This document shows positions 1 through 6,365 of a DNA stretch of 6,365 nucleotides, piece by piece. Numbering within the stretch: position 1 is the stretch's first letter; every line of letters starts with the position of its first letter. The notes under the pieces were generated by a model, which was not told the DNA's origin, ran no database searches, and saw only the letters and a list, made by a program, of their open reading frames with translations. Position numbers and translations under genes: made by a program. Location of the stretch: the NCBI GenBank assembly GCA_003175915.1, contig PSRH01000245.1:1-6365 (forward strand). The letters are read 5' to 3'. The DNA comes from Candidatus Melainabacteria bacterium (GTDB lineage Bacteria > Cyanobacteriota > Vampirovibrionia > Obscuribacterales > Obscuribacteraceae).

Positions 1-69
1 ATACCCAGGAGCAGTCGGTTCAACGGCTGGCGTTGAGGGGATATCATTCCCAATATTCTCATTAGACAT
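1..69 (-). CDS. 5' end of an unidentified protein (truncated by the window edge)
   Basis: This is the first 23 codons of a minus-strand gene that continues past the left edge. Reading begins at the ATG whose complement is at 67-69 and gives MSNENIGNDIPSTPAVEPTA followed by PGY, with no stop. A GTGAGG ribosome binding site (complement at 78-83) lies 8 bases upstream, which strongly supports this start. The visible part is polar and rich in Ser, Thr, Pro, Asn and Glu. It is not a signal peptide and is probably a disordered cytoplasmic leader. In style it resembles the Ser/Thr/Asn-rich leader of the large membrane protein at 2966-6163, but that could be chance. The function cannot be told from this fragment. 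The gene is divergent from the TPR-ankyrin gene across a 475-bp gap. Confidence 0.72.
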   Translation of the reverse strand, partial: MSNENIGNDIPSTPAVEPTAPGY

Positions 70-77
70 AGTAAGAA

Positions 78-83
78 CCTCAC
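78..83 (-). promoter_or_regulatory. Ribosome binding site of the left-edge gene
   Basis: On the minus strand GTGAGG is followed by 8 bases and then ATG. The GAGG core matches the Shine-Dalgarno consensus at a normal distance, and it is the main evidence that the truncated reading frame at 1-69 is a real gene. Confidence 0.6.
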
Positions 84-190
84 ATTTTGGCGAGCGGAAA
101 CCCACTGCAATCCTTCGTGGCACAGACACGACAAGACAGCATGAGCTGAAAAGTCATGACATGCGCCGTCAAAGATGCCGGATTAAGACC

Positions 191-210
191 CGCATGCTTA
201 GCAGCATGCG
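191..210. repeat. Perfect inverted repeat (8-bp stem, 4-base loop)
   Basis: CGCATGCT at 191-198 is the exact reverse complement of AGCATGCG at 203-210, with TAGC between them. No T-run follows on either strand, so it does not look like an intrinsic terminator. It lies 122 bases upstream of the left-edge gene start and 335 bases upstream of the TPR-ankyrin start. It could be a protein-binding palindrome or a structured element in the leader RNA of the left-edge gene. The sequence alone does not decide between these. Confidence 0.6.
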
Positions 211-531
211 CGCCGTTAACCTAGCCAGGCTCTGACCTGCAGTGGCAACATATTTGGCCTTTCGAAAGCGGCAAACATCGGGCTGATCGCAACCGAATGT
301 AATACCGATTAGTAAGGAAGGCTTTGTCGGACGTCTGAATTCTAGCTTCGAACCATATTCAAGTCAAGAGCCTGATGCTGTCTATCTTAGAAGGCCTGCG
401 CATGGAAGGCACATCAAACTTTTGATAATAGCGGCATTTCGAGATCGAACAACATGCAATCTATTTACATATCGCTTGCAAATCGATAACTGGTCCATAA
501 AGTTTGGAAGTTAGACTGACTATACATCATT

Positions 532-535
532 GAGG
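532..535 (+). promoter_or_regulatory. Ribosome binding site that sets the start of the TPR-ankyrin gene
   Basis: GAGG at 532-535 is followed by 9 bases and then the ATG at 545. Two other in-frame starts exist: TTG at 530, which overlaps this GAGG, and ATG at 536, which directly abuts it. Neither leaves room for Shine-Dalgarno pairing. The ATG at 545 is therefore preferred, and it also gives a cleaner signal peptide beginning MTQK. Confidence 0.6.
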
Positions 536-544
536 ATGACTCCC

Positions 545-2935
545 ATGACCCAAAAGTTCTACCTAGGAGTCTTGATTCTTTTCGTTGCCGTTTATCTTTG
601 TCAGCCAGCCGCATTTGCGTCGACTAGCTCGCAACGTTGGAACGAATTGAATGGTACCGCAGATGCAATGTATCAACGCGGTCAATATCAAAAGTCGCAA
701 GAGGTCTGGCAACAAGCCCTTTTGGAGGCAAAGAAACTTGGTCCCTCCAGTCGCGAGTTAGCCACTACATATTCCAATCTGGCAATGGTCGAGACCTCGC
801 TCGGACATCCTGAACCTGCACTAGAACTGCATCGCAAGGCAGTAGCGATGCTACGGTCTACAACTGGCAACGAATCAGAGGCAACCGCTGCGGCGCTAGT
901 CAATGAAGCGGAGTGCTTGCGGGGTCTCGAGCGCTATTCTGAGGCCGAACCATTATATAAGAACGCACTTACGATCATCGAAAAAGGTAAAGATGAGCAT
1001 AACGCGATTCTCACGCTGAATAACTTAGCTCTCTGTTACCACAAGGAAGGTAAGTTGAAGGAGTCTGAAGAAGCGTTTGGGCAAGCACAAAAACGAGCAG
1101 AATGTTCAGGCGGGAAGCAAGACTCGCTTCTAGCAGTCATTTGCATAAATATGGGTAGTCTCTATGAGGACGAAAAAAAACTTCCCGAAGCAGAAAAGAG
1201 CTGGCAACGCGCTCTATCCATTGAGAAAACGGACCAGAATGCCAATGCCTTCGGAATCGCGGTAACCATGAACAATCTTGCATTGCTCTATGACACTCAG
1301 AAACGGACGGATGAAGCCGGCAAGCTTTTTAAAGAATCTCTCGAATTGGTAAAAGCGAACCTTGGTACCGGTAGCGGTCCTTTTCAGACCGTCTTTATAA
1401 ACTATCTAGCTACGCTTATCAAAAGCGGACGCAAATCCGAAGCAGACAGTCTACTGCACTATGCAACCGCTCACAACCCAGCTACCCTGGCAGAAGCAGT
1501 AGAGCGTATGGATAAGGATCCGAAGTGGGCAGAGCAGCAGCTCAAGTCACTGGACTTCGCTTCAGCAAAGGTCTATCTTGCCTATCTTTATTTCACTCGA
1601 AAAGTGATGGTGCCAGATGCATCGAGGAAGGTCGATCGGCTCATGAATGATGCCATCGCACAAATGCCAGATACGCGATGGAGTCCGAGCGACTCTGTAG
1701 ATCAGAGTTATCATTACAGCGACCTAGTGACACTGCTTGAACACCTTCGTTTGATTACTGACTATGAGCAAGTTGGAATAACAGCTCCTGAATCAATTTT
1801 CAAACGCTATCCGGTGGAAGCCTTTGATGCGTTTGGACCGCGATGGTATTGCATGAAAGACGCTTACTTAAACATCGAATTCGATCCGAAAGAGGACATA
1901 AGCCGGATCCATGCTATAGCGAGATTTAAGCAGATTCTTAGCGATATGCGCGGAGATCCCGAATGGCCTGGCACTATGCAGTGTGGTTACGGCCGAACCC
2001 GCGTCCTGACAATAATGAAAGCGTCCATAGCACCCCAAGTCTTTCTTTCAACGGGAAAAGTCAAAGAAGATCCTAATTCCCTTTCGACCGAACGCTTCCT
2101 GGAGTTTTGGTCCAATCAGGAGCTTTGGAACAAAACGAAATACAGAGAGTGGTTAGGAGCCACAAAACAAGCAAAGGCTGCGCTAGCAACACACTATGCT
2201 CAGCGTTTTAGATATTCACCGCAAAAAGCGCAAAAATGTGCAAAAGAAGCTATTGACGCGATCAACACTGCTTATTTCCCTTGCTATGCAATGGAGGGTC
2301 CTAAAAAAATTATCGCGAGCAAGGTGTACAAAACGTTTCACCGCAATGGTCTAACGTTGAGTCAAATGGAACGCGCTTTACACGGCAAAAAGCTCAGCAA
2401 AGATGAATTGCGAGATGCGCTACGCCTGGCAATTCTCAATGATGGATCCACTGATGTCATCAAATGGATCCTAAAACAAAAACCGCCACTGACAGGAGAC
2501 CTTGAACCCGCATTGTTTACCGCTGTCGGAAGGCCGGAGGTCATTGACTTACTCATAAAATCGGGGGCCAACGTGAATGAAGCAAATGAACTTGGAAAGA
2601 CTGCTCTCATTCAAGCATGTCAGTTCAACTCTCTGGAATCTGTCAAAAGCCTGCTCGCCGCCGGAGCAAAACTCCGGGTTTCAATGAGTAACAAACTTGG
2701 AGAATTTGATCATAGGATTACTGGCGGCACTGAATACAATTACACAATTGGCGGCCGCACGCCGTTGATGTATGCTGCACTATTTTCCAGCTATCCGGTG
2801 ATTCGATATCTGATAGATCACGGAGCAGACGAGAACCACGTTGATTCAAGCGGGGCCACGGCCAAAAAATATCTTGCCGAAAATAAACTCCTCTCGAAAG
2901 CGGAGCGCGATAACCTGACTAGATCGTTGCGCTAG
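545..2935 (+). CDS. Exported TPR and ankyrin-repeat protein
   Basis: This 796-residue protein has no enzymatic motif I can identify and is probably a protein-protein interaction scaffold outside the cytoplasm. Residues 1-26 form a Sec signal peptide: a basic MTQK start, a hydrophobic core over residues 5-19 and a likely AFA cleavage site before S27. The C at residue 19 lacks a proper lipobox. Residues 36-310 contain six or seven helical repeats of the TPR type in the roughly 42-residue kinesin-light-chain style, with recurring NNLALxY and A-E-x-x-Y/W-x-x-AL patterns near 76, 119, 159, 201, 243 and 286. Residues 311-622 match nothing I recognise. They are rich in aromatics and contain Cys at 436, 480, 564 and 580. 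Residues 623-772 hold about four ankyrin units (IDLLIKSGANVN at 667, KTALIQACQ at 685, RTPLMYAAL at 738, IRYLIDHGADEN at 753), with an insertion of about 27 residues at 711-737. The start at 545 is set by GAGG at 532. The gene converges on the membrane protein gene 30 bp downstream. Confidence 0.88.
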   Translation: MTQKFYLGVLILFVAVYLCQPAAFASTSSQRWNELNGTADAMYQRGQYQKSQEVWQQALLEAKKLGPSSRELATTYSNLAMVETSLGHPEPALELHRKAVAMLRSTTGNESEATAAALVNEAECLRGLERYSEAEPLYKNALTIIEKGKDEHNAILTLNNLALCYHKEGKLKESEEAFGQAQKRAECSGGKQDSLLAVICINMGSLYEDEKKLPEAEKSWQRALSIEKTDQNANAFGIAVTMNNLALLYDTQKRTDEAGKLFKESLELVKANLGTGSGPFQTVFINYLATLIKSGRKSEADSLLHYATAHNPATLAEAVERMDKDPKWAEQQLKSLDFASAKVYLAYLYFTRKVMVPDASRKVDRLMNDAIAQMPDTRWSPSDSVDQSYHYSDLVTLLEHLRLITDYEQVGITAPESIFKRYPVEAFDAFGPRWYCMKDAYLNIEFDPKEDISRIHAIARFKQILSDMRGDPEWPGTMQCGYGRTRVLTIMKASIAPQVFLSTGKVKEDPNSLSTERFLEFWSNQELWNKTKYREWLGATKQAKAALATHYAQRFRYSPQKAQKCAKEAIDAINTAYFPCYAMEGPKKIIASKVYKTFHRNGLTLSQMERALHGKKLSKDELRDALRLAILNDGSTDVIKWILKQKPPLTGDLEPALFTAVGRPEVIDLLIKSGANVNEANELGKTALIQACQFNSLESVKSLLAAGAKLRVSMSNKLGEFDHRITGGTEYNYTIGGRTPLMYAALFSSYPVIRYLIDHGADENHVDSSGATAKKYLAENKLLSKAERDNLTRSLR

Positions 2936-2965
2936 ATGTGAATTGGGCTTAGAAGGTTGCGCTCC
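2936..2965. other. Short convergent intergenic gap without a clear terminator
   Basis: Only 30 bases lie between the TAG of the TPR-ankyrin gene and the TGA of the minus-strand membrane protein gene. I see no GC-rich hairpin followed by a T-run in either direction. An 8-bp direct repeat GTTGCGCT (2926-2933 and 2956-2963) flanks the gap and may be coincidence. The two transcripts probably overlap at their 3' ends or end by Rho. Confidence 0.5.
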
Positions 2966-5900
2966 TCAACTAAACAAGTTCGCATCTCGTGCGGATGCAA
3001 CGAACCAGTTCAATAATCCAGGCAAAAGTAGTCCTGCTACTATCAGCGCAACTCCAATAGCAATCCTCTTACCAGGCGTGATGGAAACCGGCATGCCTAG
3101 CAAATCGCTGACGGTTATTCTAACGAATAGCCCGTGCAAGAGAATTACCGCGCCGGTAAGTGCCATTCCCACCTCACAGAGGCTAGAGACGATACCGAGA
3201 AGAACTTCCAGGTTGGCCAGGTTATTCACCCTGACAGTACCTGCAGTGTTTACTCCCGTTACGACGGTAACATCGGCACCTTGAGGTCCAATTGTGCCAT
3301 TAGTAGCACCTTCCAATCGGGGCGCGTCAGGGTTTTCGATATTTGAAATTGCCTCGTTGCTACCGCGAATCAAAGCAGAACTAACAGGCGAAACAATTGC
3401 GTATTCAACGGCAGTGGTTGCTGCTTCGTACGACTCGCGCTTCTTAATCAGGTGCTGGCAGCGTTCATTTGCGCACAAGGCTGTCAATTCCCTCACTTCT
3501 TGTCCTGAAATAATTTGCGCATTAGAAGGCGCTTTCTCCACCAGGCTAAGAGAAGCTACATATTCCTCACGTCCTGGCTTCCATTTCGAGACGAAATGCT
3601 CGAGATCGGCACTAACTGAAGCAGATCTTGGTACTTGTATAAACGGCCCAATCTCTGAATGATTCCTTAGAAATTCGCACGTGTCCGTATCTCCAGTATC
3701 CAGTGGAAATTCATAGAAGCGCGGTGCGCTGACATACGGGGAAACTATGTAGATTTCACTGTTGATCATAGGCTGTGGACCATGTATCCAGAGAATGGCA
3801 CCTCCTTTACTCTCACCGGCAAGTTCAGCCGCCTTGACCAACGCTTTCAGATTATCCTGTCCACCGACAAACGAAACTGTGCCCAGACCCTTAATGCCAT
3901 CGGAAAGTTGCCTGGGTTCAGCAAGACCCGCTTGCTCCTGAGAAGCAACTATCAGCGACGCCGGGACGTTGGCCGGTAATTTGGCCAGCGCGGTTTGCAA
4001 TTCCTTTGAGTATTTCTGCATGCTGGAAGAACCATCGAGGACAACGATGAGATGCTTCGGCACATCGGCTGCTCTTCTAGCAACCTCTTGCACCACGTAC
4101 ATAGGCTCAATCGGTTTGGTACTTTCATCGTTGTCGGATTTTTTCCGTTTCAGAGCACTGGCGATACTGTCGAGTTGATGCGGTAAAGATTTCGATCCAT
4201 CAATCATCACCATAACTTGTTGCGCCGGCTTCTCTTTCTCTTCTCGGAGCTTCTCCTCTGCTTTCTCCTTCTCCTGCCGCTGCTTGAGTGCCATTGCGTG
4301 TTCGTCCAGTACAGCGACCGGCACAGACGCAGCAGGCCTGGCAGCACTAATGATCACATCAGAACCGTCCATTTGCTTGTCGGCAAAAGTACCGGAGAGG
4401 ACATGTTCTTGCGCGGCAGATTTATCTTGCTTCAAATTCGCCAGGCTGGAACTTAGCTGCATATCGGAGCGCAGTCTGAGCAAATTTTCGCCGGCCAAAT
4501 CAAAATTCGTAGCGATAAATTTTGGCAATACCAAAGAGGCCGTCTTTGGTCCGTCAGATTTAAGCGGAACCACGAAAGTTATACGCACCTTGAGCTCCTC
4601 GTCTTGAGGCACTGGATAGCAGTGAACCAAGGCACGACCACGGCCAAGGTAAGTTAACATCGCTGGGCTTTGATGATTGGCTTGCACCCATCCGGAAACG
4701 CCGTCAACCTTGCCGGAGACGGCGAAAGAGGCATCCTGTGGCTCTCCCTTTTCCCAGAGCGTCAATCCAGTCACGACACCATCTTGAGGCACCTTAATCT
4801 CTGCCCGTGCTTCTTGCAATTGCGTCGAGTCGTTCTTAAACACTAGCGTCCAATCGATAGTTGATGAGAGCGTATTCGGGTGAATCACGCCCGTCATCGA
4901 AGACCGTGTTAGGGACAAGTCTTTGATCCTTTCCCCAACAACATTCTTGCTGAGATAATCATCAGGCATGGATGAAAGATCGTTGTTGTTAATATCCCGA
5001 TAGCTGTAAGGCTTACCAGTTACAGCAAAGTAGAGTTCGTGCTGCGAGCTGGATTTAAGAGGTATGAACAGTCCCACCAATCCAGCCGCGCGGGCATCGG
5101 AACACTCAAGGCGTAATTGTTGCTCGGGATTGATCGCCCTTAGCCAAGCTAACCCTTGCCGGCGCTGATCCGGAGAATTGGAAACAGCCATCCTCTCAGC
5201 AATGCGTACCCCCCATGGCATGGCTTCCATTGTTGCGAAAATCAATATTGCAAGTAGGGCACCAACTACTGAGTGAGACGTGACTTGCGTCTGGAACTGC
5301 GGCAAGTCCCACGCCTTACCAACACGCTTTATCAAATATGTGGCCACAGCTCCTGCGCAGAGCGAGAGTGCGCTAAGAAAAACAAATCCGGTATTGAATC
5401 CGGTGCCAATTTGTGATTCCAGCTCCCTCGAACCAAAAACAACCCCCGCCAGGCATGTAAGTGCAATAGTAAGTGAGGTACCGGCCGAAATACCAAGGAT
5501 AAGTCCATGTTTGCCGGTTAAGCGAATGCTGTCCTTGCAAAGGGTATACCAGACCCCAAAATTGATCGCCGGAACAGCAGCTACCATAACCAGCTCGGCC
5601 AAGGTTTCCAGCGGATGATTGATGAGCACAAGAGCCAGCCTTTTCGGACAAGAAGCAATTCCAAAAAGCATCATTAATATGGGCACTACCACTCCAAAAC
5701 TCATCACGGCAAGGCCTTGCAAGCCGTGCCAGAGTTTTCGTTGATCGGCGCGCGGAAGCAGGTCCAGCGACCAATCATCTGATGGTTCAGAGGTATCCTC
5801 TGATGGTTCAGAGGTATCCTCGGCGCTCGATGCTTTTACCGGTTGCCCCAGAGCACCAGTTTTTTCCCCAATATCAGCCGACTCGTTAGTAAGTTTTGCC

Positions 5901-6163
5901 TTTTCGGCCGTATGCTTGCCGCCATTTCCACTATTAATCTGAGCAAATATTGAAAGCAGCGTTTCGACGCCGATCTTTTCCTGCGCTCTCTTTTTGCTGC
6001 GAGGCTGGACGGCCGCTGCCAAAGCCTCTTCATTCTGCTGCTTTACCAAAGCCAATGCCATGCAACAGGCACAAGGACCTATTCCATGAAGATCACTAAC
6101 ACTATTATCAATACCTGCCGGTGACGTCGCATTGGTATCTTTTCCGGAGCTGGCGCTAGACAT
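2966..6163 (-). CDS. Multi-pass membrane protein with VIT-like and vWA-like domains (possibly the PEP-CTERM-associated integral membrane family)
   Basis: This 1065-residue protein begins at the ATG complementary to 6161-6163, after AGGGGG and 7 bases. A longer frame to a TTG at 6304 has no ribosome binding site. Residues 1-147 are polar and probably cytoplasmic, with CACC at 31-34 and a doubled EDTSEPS at 115-128. Five hydrophobic helices follow (about 148-171, 186-207, 219-244, 257-278, 297-316). Their cytoplasmic loops carry the Lys/Arg, which puts residues 317-983 outside. Residues 412-535 look like a VIT domain (DWTLVFKND, VVTGLTLW, RALVHCYPVP, VRITFVVPL). Residues 620-646 are a Lys/Glu-rich helix. 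A vWA-like region starts near 701 with LIVVLDGSSSM, matching the DxSxS metal site. AIVSPVSSALI near 922 corresponds to the LVTPxTSxV motif that ends VIT/vWA proteins. Two helices (984-1017, 1033-1055) close the chain. The architecture resembles integral membrane proteins associated with PEP-CTERM/exosortase systems, but no PEP motif is present. I am confident of the domains and less so of the family. Ligand and role are unknown. Confidence 0.85.
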   Translation of the reverse strand: MSSASSGKDTNATSPAGIDNSVSDLHGIGPCACCMALALVKQQNEEALAAAVQPRSKKRAQEKIGVETLLSIFAQINSGNGGKHTAEKAKLTNESADIGEKTGALGQPVKASSAEDTSEPSEDTSEPSDDWSLDLLPRADQRKLWHGLQGLAVMSFGVVVPILMMLFGIASCPKRLALVLINHPLETLAELVMVAAVPAINFGVWYTLCKDSIRLTGKHGLILGISAGTSLTIALTCLAGVVFGSRELESQIGTGFNTGFVFLSALSLCAGAVATYLIKRVGKAWDLPQFQTQVTSHSVVGALLAILIFATMEAMPWGVRIAERMAVSNSPDQRRQGLAWLRAINPEQQLRLECSDARAAGLVGLFIPLKSSSQHELYFAVTGKPYSYRDINNNDLSSMPDDYLSKNVVGERIKDLSLTRSSMTGVIHPNTLSSTIDWTLVFKNDSTQLQEARAEIKVPQDGVVTGLTLWEKGEPQDASFAVSGKVDGVSGWVQANHQSPAMLTYLGRGRALVHCYPVPQDEELKVRITFVVPLKSDGPKTASLVLPKFIATNFDLAGENLLRLRSDMQLSSSLANLKQDKSAAQEHVLSGTFADKQMDGSDVIISAARPAASVPVAVLDEHAMALKQRQEKEKAEEKLREEKEKPAQQVMVMIDGSKSLPHQLDSIASALKRKKSDNDESTKPIEPMYVVQEVARRAADVPKHLIVVLDGSSSMQKYSKELQTALAKLPANVPASLIVASQEQAGLAEPRQLSDGIKGLGTVSFVGGQDNLKALVKAAELAGESKGGAILWIHGPQPMINSEIYIVSPYVSAPRFYEFPLDTGDTDTCEFLRNHSEIGPFIQVPRSASVSADLEHFVSKWKPGREEYVASLSLVEKAPSNAQIISGQEVRELTALCANERCQHLIKKRESYEAATTAVEYAIVSPVSSALIRGSNEAISNIENPDAPRLEGATNGTIGPQGADVTVVTGVNTAGTVRVNNLANLEVLLGIVSSLCEVGMALTGAVILLHGLFVRITVSDLLGMPVSITPGKRIAIGVALIVAGLLLPGLLNWFVASARDANLFS
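5778..5821 (-). repeat. Perfect 21-bp tandem repeat, two copies, inside the membrane protein gene
   Basis: The unit TGATGGTTCAGAGGTATCCT plus C occurs at 5780-5800 and again at 5801-5821. Identity with a 21-base period extends over 44 bases. It is in frame and encodes EDTSEPS twice in the acidic cytoplasmic linker just before the first membrane helix. Zero divergence points to a recent duplication, and the length is a multiple of three, so copy number can change without frameshift. Confidence 0.9.
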
Positions 6164-6170
6164 AGACAAT

Positions 6171-6176
6171 CCCCCT
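6171..6176 (-). promoter_or_regulatory. Ribosome binding site that sets the start of the membrane protein gene
   Basis: On the minus strand AGGGGG is followed by 7 bases and the ATG at 6163. This is the only strong Shine-Dalgarno-like sequence near an in-frame start. The 47-codon upstream extension has no ATG, encodes an unlikely-looking leader and contains palindromes. The true start is therefore taken as 6163. Confidence 0.65.
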
Positions 6177-6191
6177 AAAAATTTCGGACGA

Positions 6192-6221
6192 ATTAGAACC
6201 ACCCTCTTGCACACAACCGAA
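6192..6221 (-). promoter_or_regulatory. Possible promoter of the membrane protein gene
   Basis: On the minus strand a TCTAAT (complement at 6192-6197) differs from the -10 consensus at one base. It lies 18 bases downstream of a poor -35, TTCGGT (complement at 6216-6221). Transcription would begin near 6185 and give a leader of about 20 bases with the AGGGGG site inside it. The -35 overlaps the palindrome at 6217-6231, as in a repressible promoter. The -35 match is weak, so this is a tentative call. Confidence 0.25.
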
Positions 6222-6231
6222 TTCAATTCGG
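6217..6231. promoter_or_regulatory. Perfect palindrome upstream of the membrane protein gene, possible operator
   Basis: CCGAATT at 6217-6223 and AATTCGG at 6225-6231 are exact reverse complements around a single C. The site lies 54 bases upstream of the chosen ATG. Part of it recurs as the direct repeat TTCGGACG at 6183-6190 and 6227-6234, 44 bases apart, close to four helical turns. A dimeric regulator binding here is an inference from symmetry and position only. Confidence 0.35.
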
Positions 6232-6274
6232 ACGTGAGACGGAAGAAGGCTAGAATCGATCGCACGCGGCTCGC

Positions 6275-6298
6275 CGTCTGGTTACCATAACCTAGACG
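6275..6298. repeat. Inverted repeat with 10-bp arms and one bulged base
   Basis: CGTCTGGTTA at 6275-6284 pairs with TAACCTAGACG at 6288-6298 apart from one unpaired T at 6293, around a CCA loop. It lies 112 bases upstream of the membrane protein start. There is no T-run on either side, so it is not a standard intrinsic terminator. It may be a regulator site or a leader RNA hairpin if transcription starts further upstream. Confidence 0.5.
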
Positions 6299-6365
6299 AC
6301 TCAAGAAATATTGGAATTACGAAACCGGGCGACTAATAGTGCTCGAATTTTAACGTCGTATAATT

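Larger units (their letters stand above)
70..544. other. Divergent intergenic region, no gene seen
   Basis: About 475 bases separate the start of the left-edge gene (minus) from the start of the TPR-ankyrin gene (plus). I find no convincing coding frame, tRNA or known riboswitch fold. The region must carry the promoters of both genes, but no pair of good -35 and -10 boxes stands out. Weak plus-strand candidates are a GATAAT at 424-429 without a matching -35, a TTGCAA at 476-481 without a good -10 at proper spacing, and TATACA at 521-526. A strong short hairpin lies at 191-210 and an 8-bp palindrome GTCATGAC at 153-160. The stretch from about 410 to 530 is more AT-rich and is the likeliest place for the TPR-ankyrin promoter. 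Confidence 0.6.

Noticed and set aside
530..544. TTG at 530 or ATG at 536 as the start of the TPR-ankyrin gene
   Set aside because: The only Shine-Dalgarno-like sequence, GAGG at 532-535, overlaps or abuts these codons. It is well spaced only for the ATG at 545.
590..601. Lipoprotein lipobox in the TPR-ankyrin signal peptide
   Set aside because: The residues before C19 are V-Y-L, which do not fit the [LVI][ASTVI][GAS]C pattern. A signal peptidase I site (AFA) follows.
1173..1180. Run of eight A residues as a programmed slippage site
   Set aside because: The reading frame continues through well-formed TPR repeats on both sides with no sign of an alternative product. It encodes an ordinary Glu-Lys-Lys.
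2966..3214. PEP-CTERM sorting signal at the C-terminus of the membrane protein
   Set aside because: The two terminal hydrophobic helices are present, but there is no Pro-Glu-Pro motif before them and no terminal basic cluster.
2943..5618. Several plus-strand open frames of 65-122 codons opposite the membrane protein gene
   Set aside because: They are antisense shadows of a long coding frame with clear domains, and none has a convincing ribosome binding site or recognisable protein.
6164..6304. 47-codon upstream extension of the membrane protein from a TTG at 6304
   Set aside because: It has no ribosome binding site and no in-frame ATG, and it contains the inverted repeats. The ATG at 6163 has AGGGGG at ideal spacing.
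6359..6364. Plus-strand TATAAT at the right edge as a promoter
   Set aside because: There is no acceptable -35 at 16-18 bases upstream, and nothing downstream is visible to support a gene.

Overview
The window holds two large convergent genes and the first 23 codons of a third. None is a recognisable housekeeping gene, and I see no rRNA, tRNA, CRISPR array, transposase or insertion sequence. The base composition looks balanced (roughly half G+C by eye). The large proteins have a Sec signal peptide and a multi-pass membrane layout, which fits a Gram-negative-type bacterium. Kinesin-light-chain-style TPR repeats plus a VIT/vWA integral membrane protein resembling the PEP-CTERM-associated integral family are reminiscent of the cyanobacteria/Vampirovibrionia (Melainabacteria, e.g. 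Obscuribacter-like) lineage. That placement is a guess from protein style, not a demonstrated identity.

Layout: (1) 1-69, minus strand, the 5' end of a gene that runs off the left edge, with a good ribosome binding site. (2) 70-544, a noncoding region between two diverging starts, holding a perfect 8-bp-stem hairpin at 191-210. (3) 545-2935, plus strand, a 796-residue exported protein: signal peptide, six or seven TPRs, about 310 residues I do not recognise, and a C-terminal ankyrin block. (4) 2936-2965, a 30-bp convergent gap with no visible intrinsic terminator. (5) 2966-6163, minus strand, a 1065-residue membrane protein: cytoplasmic disordered N-terminus with a CxCC cluster, five transmembrane helices, an extracytoplasmic VIT-like and vWA-like region, and two C-terminal helices. 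(6) 6164-6365, the upstream region of that gene, with two inverted repeats, a short direct repeat and a possible promoter.

How they might work together: both large proteins are predicted to place adhesion or scaffold-type domains (TPR/ankyrin, and VIT/vWA) outside the cytoplasm, so a shared envelope role is conceivable. However, they are convergent, not an operon, so the sequence gives no direct evidence of partnership. The most unusual details are two vWA-type DGSxS metal-site motifs only 55 residues apart in the membrane protein, the TPR-unknown-ankyrin architecture of the exported protein, and the palindromes upstream of the membrane protein gene.
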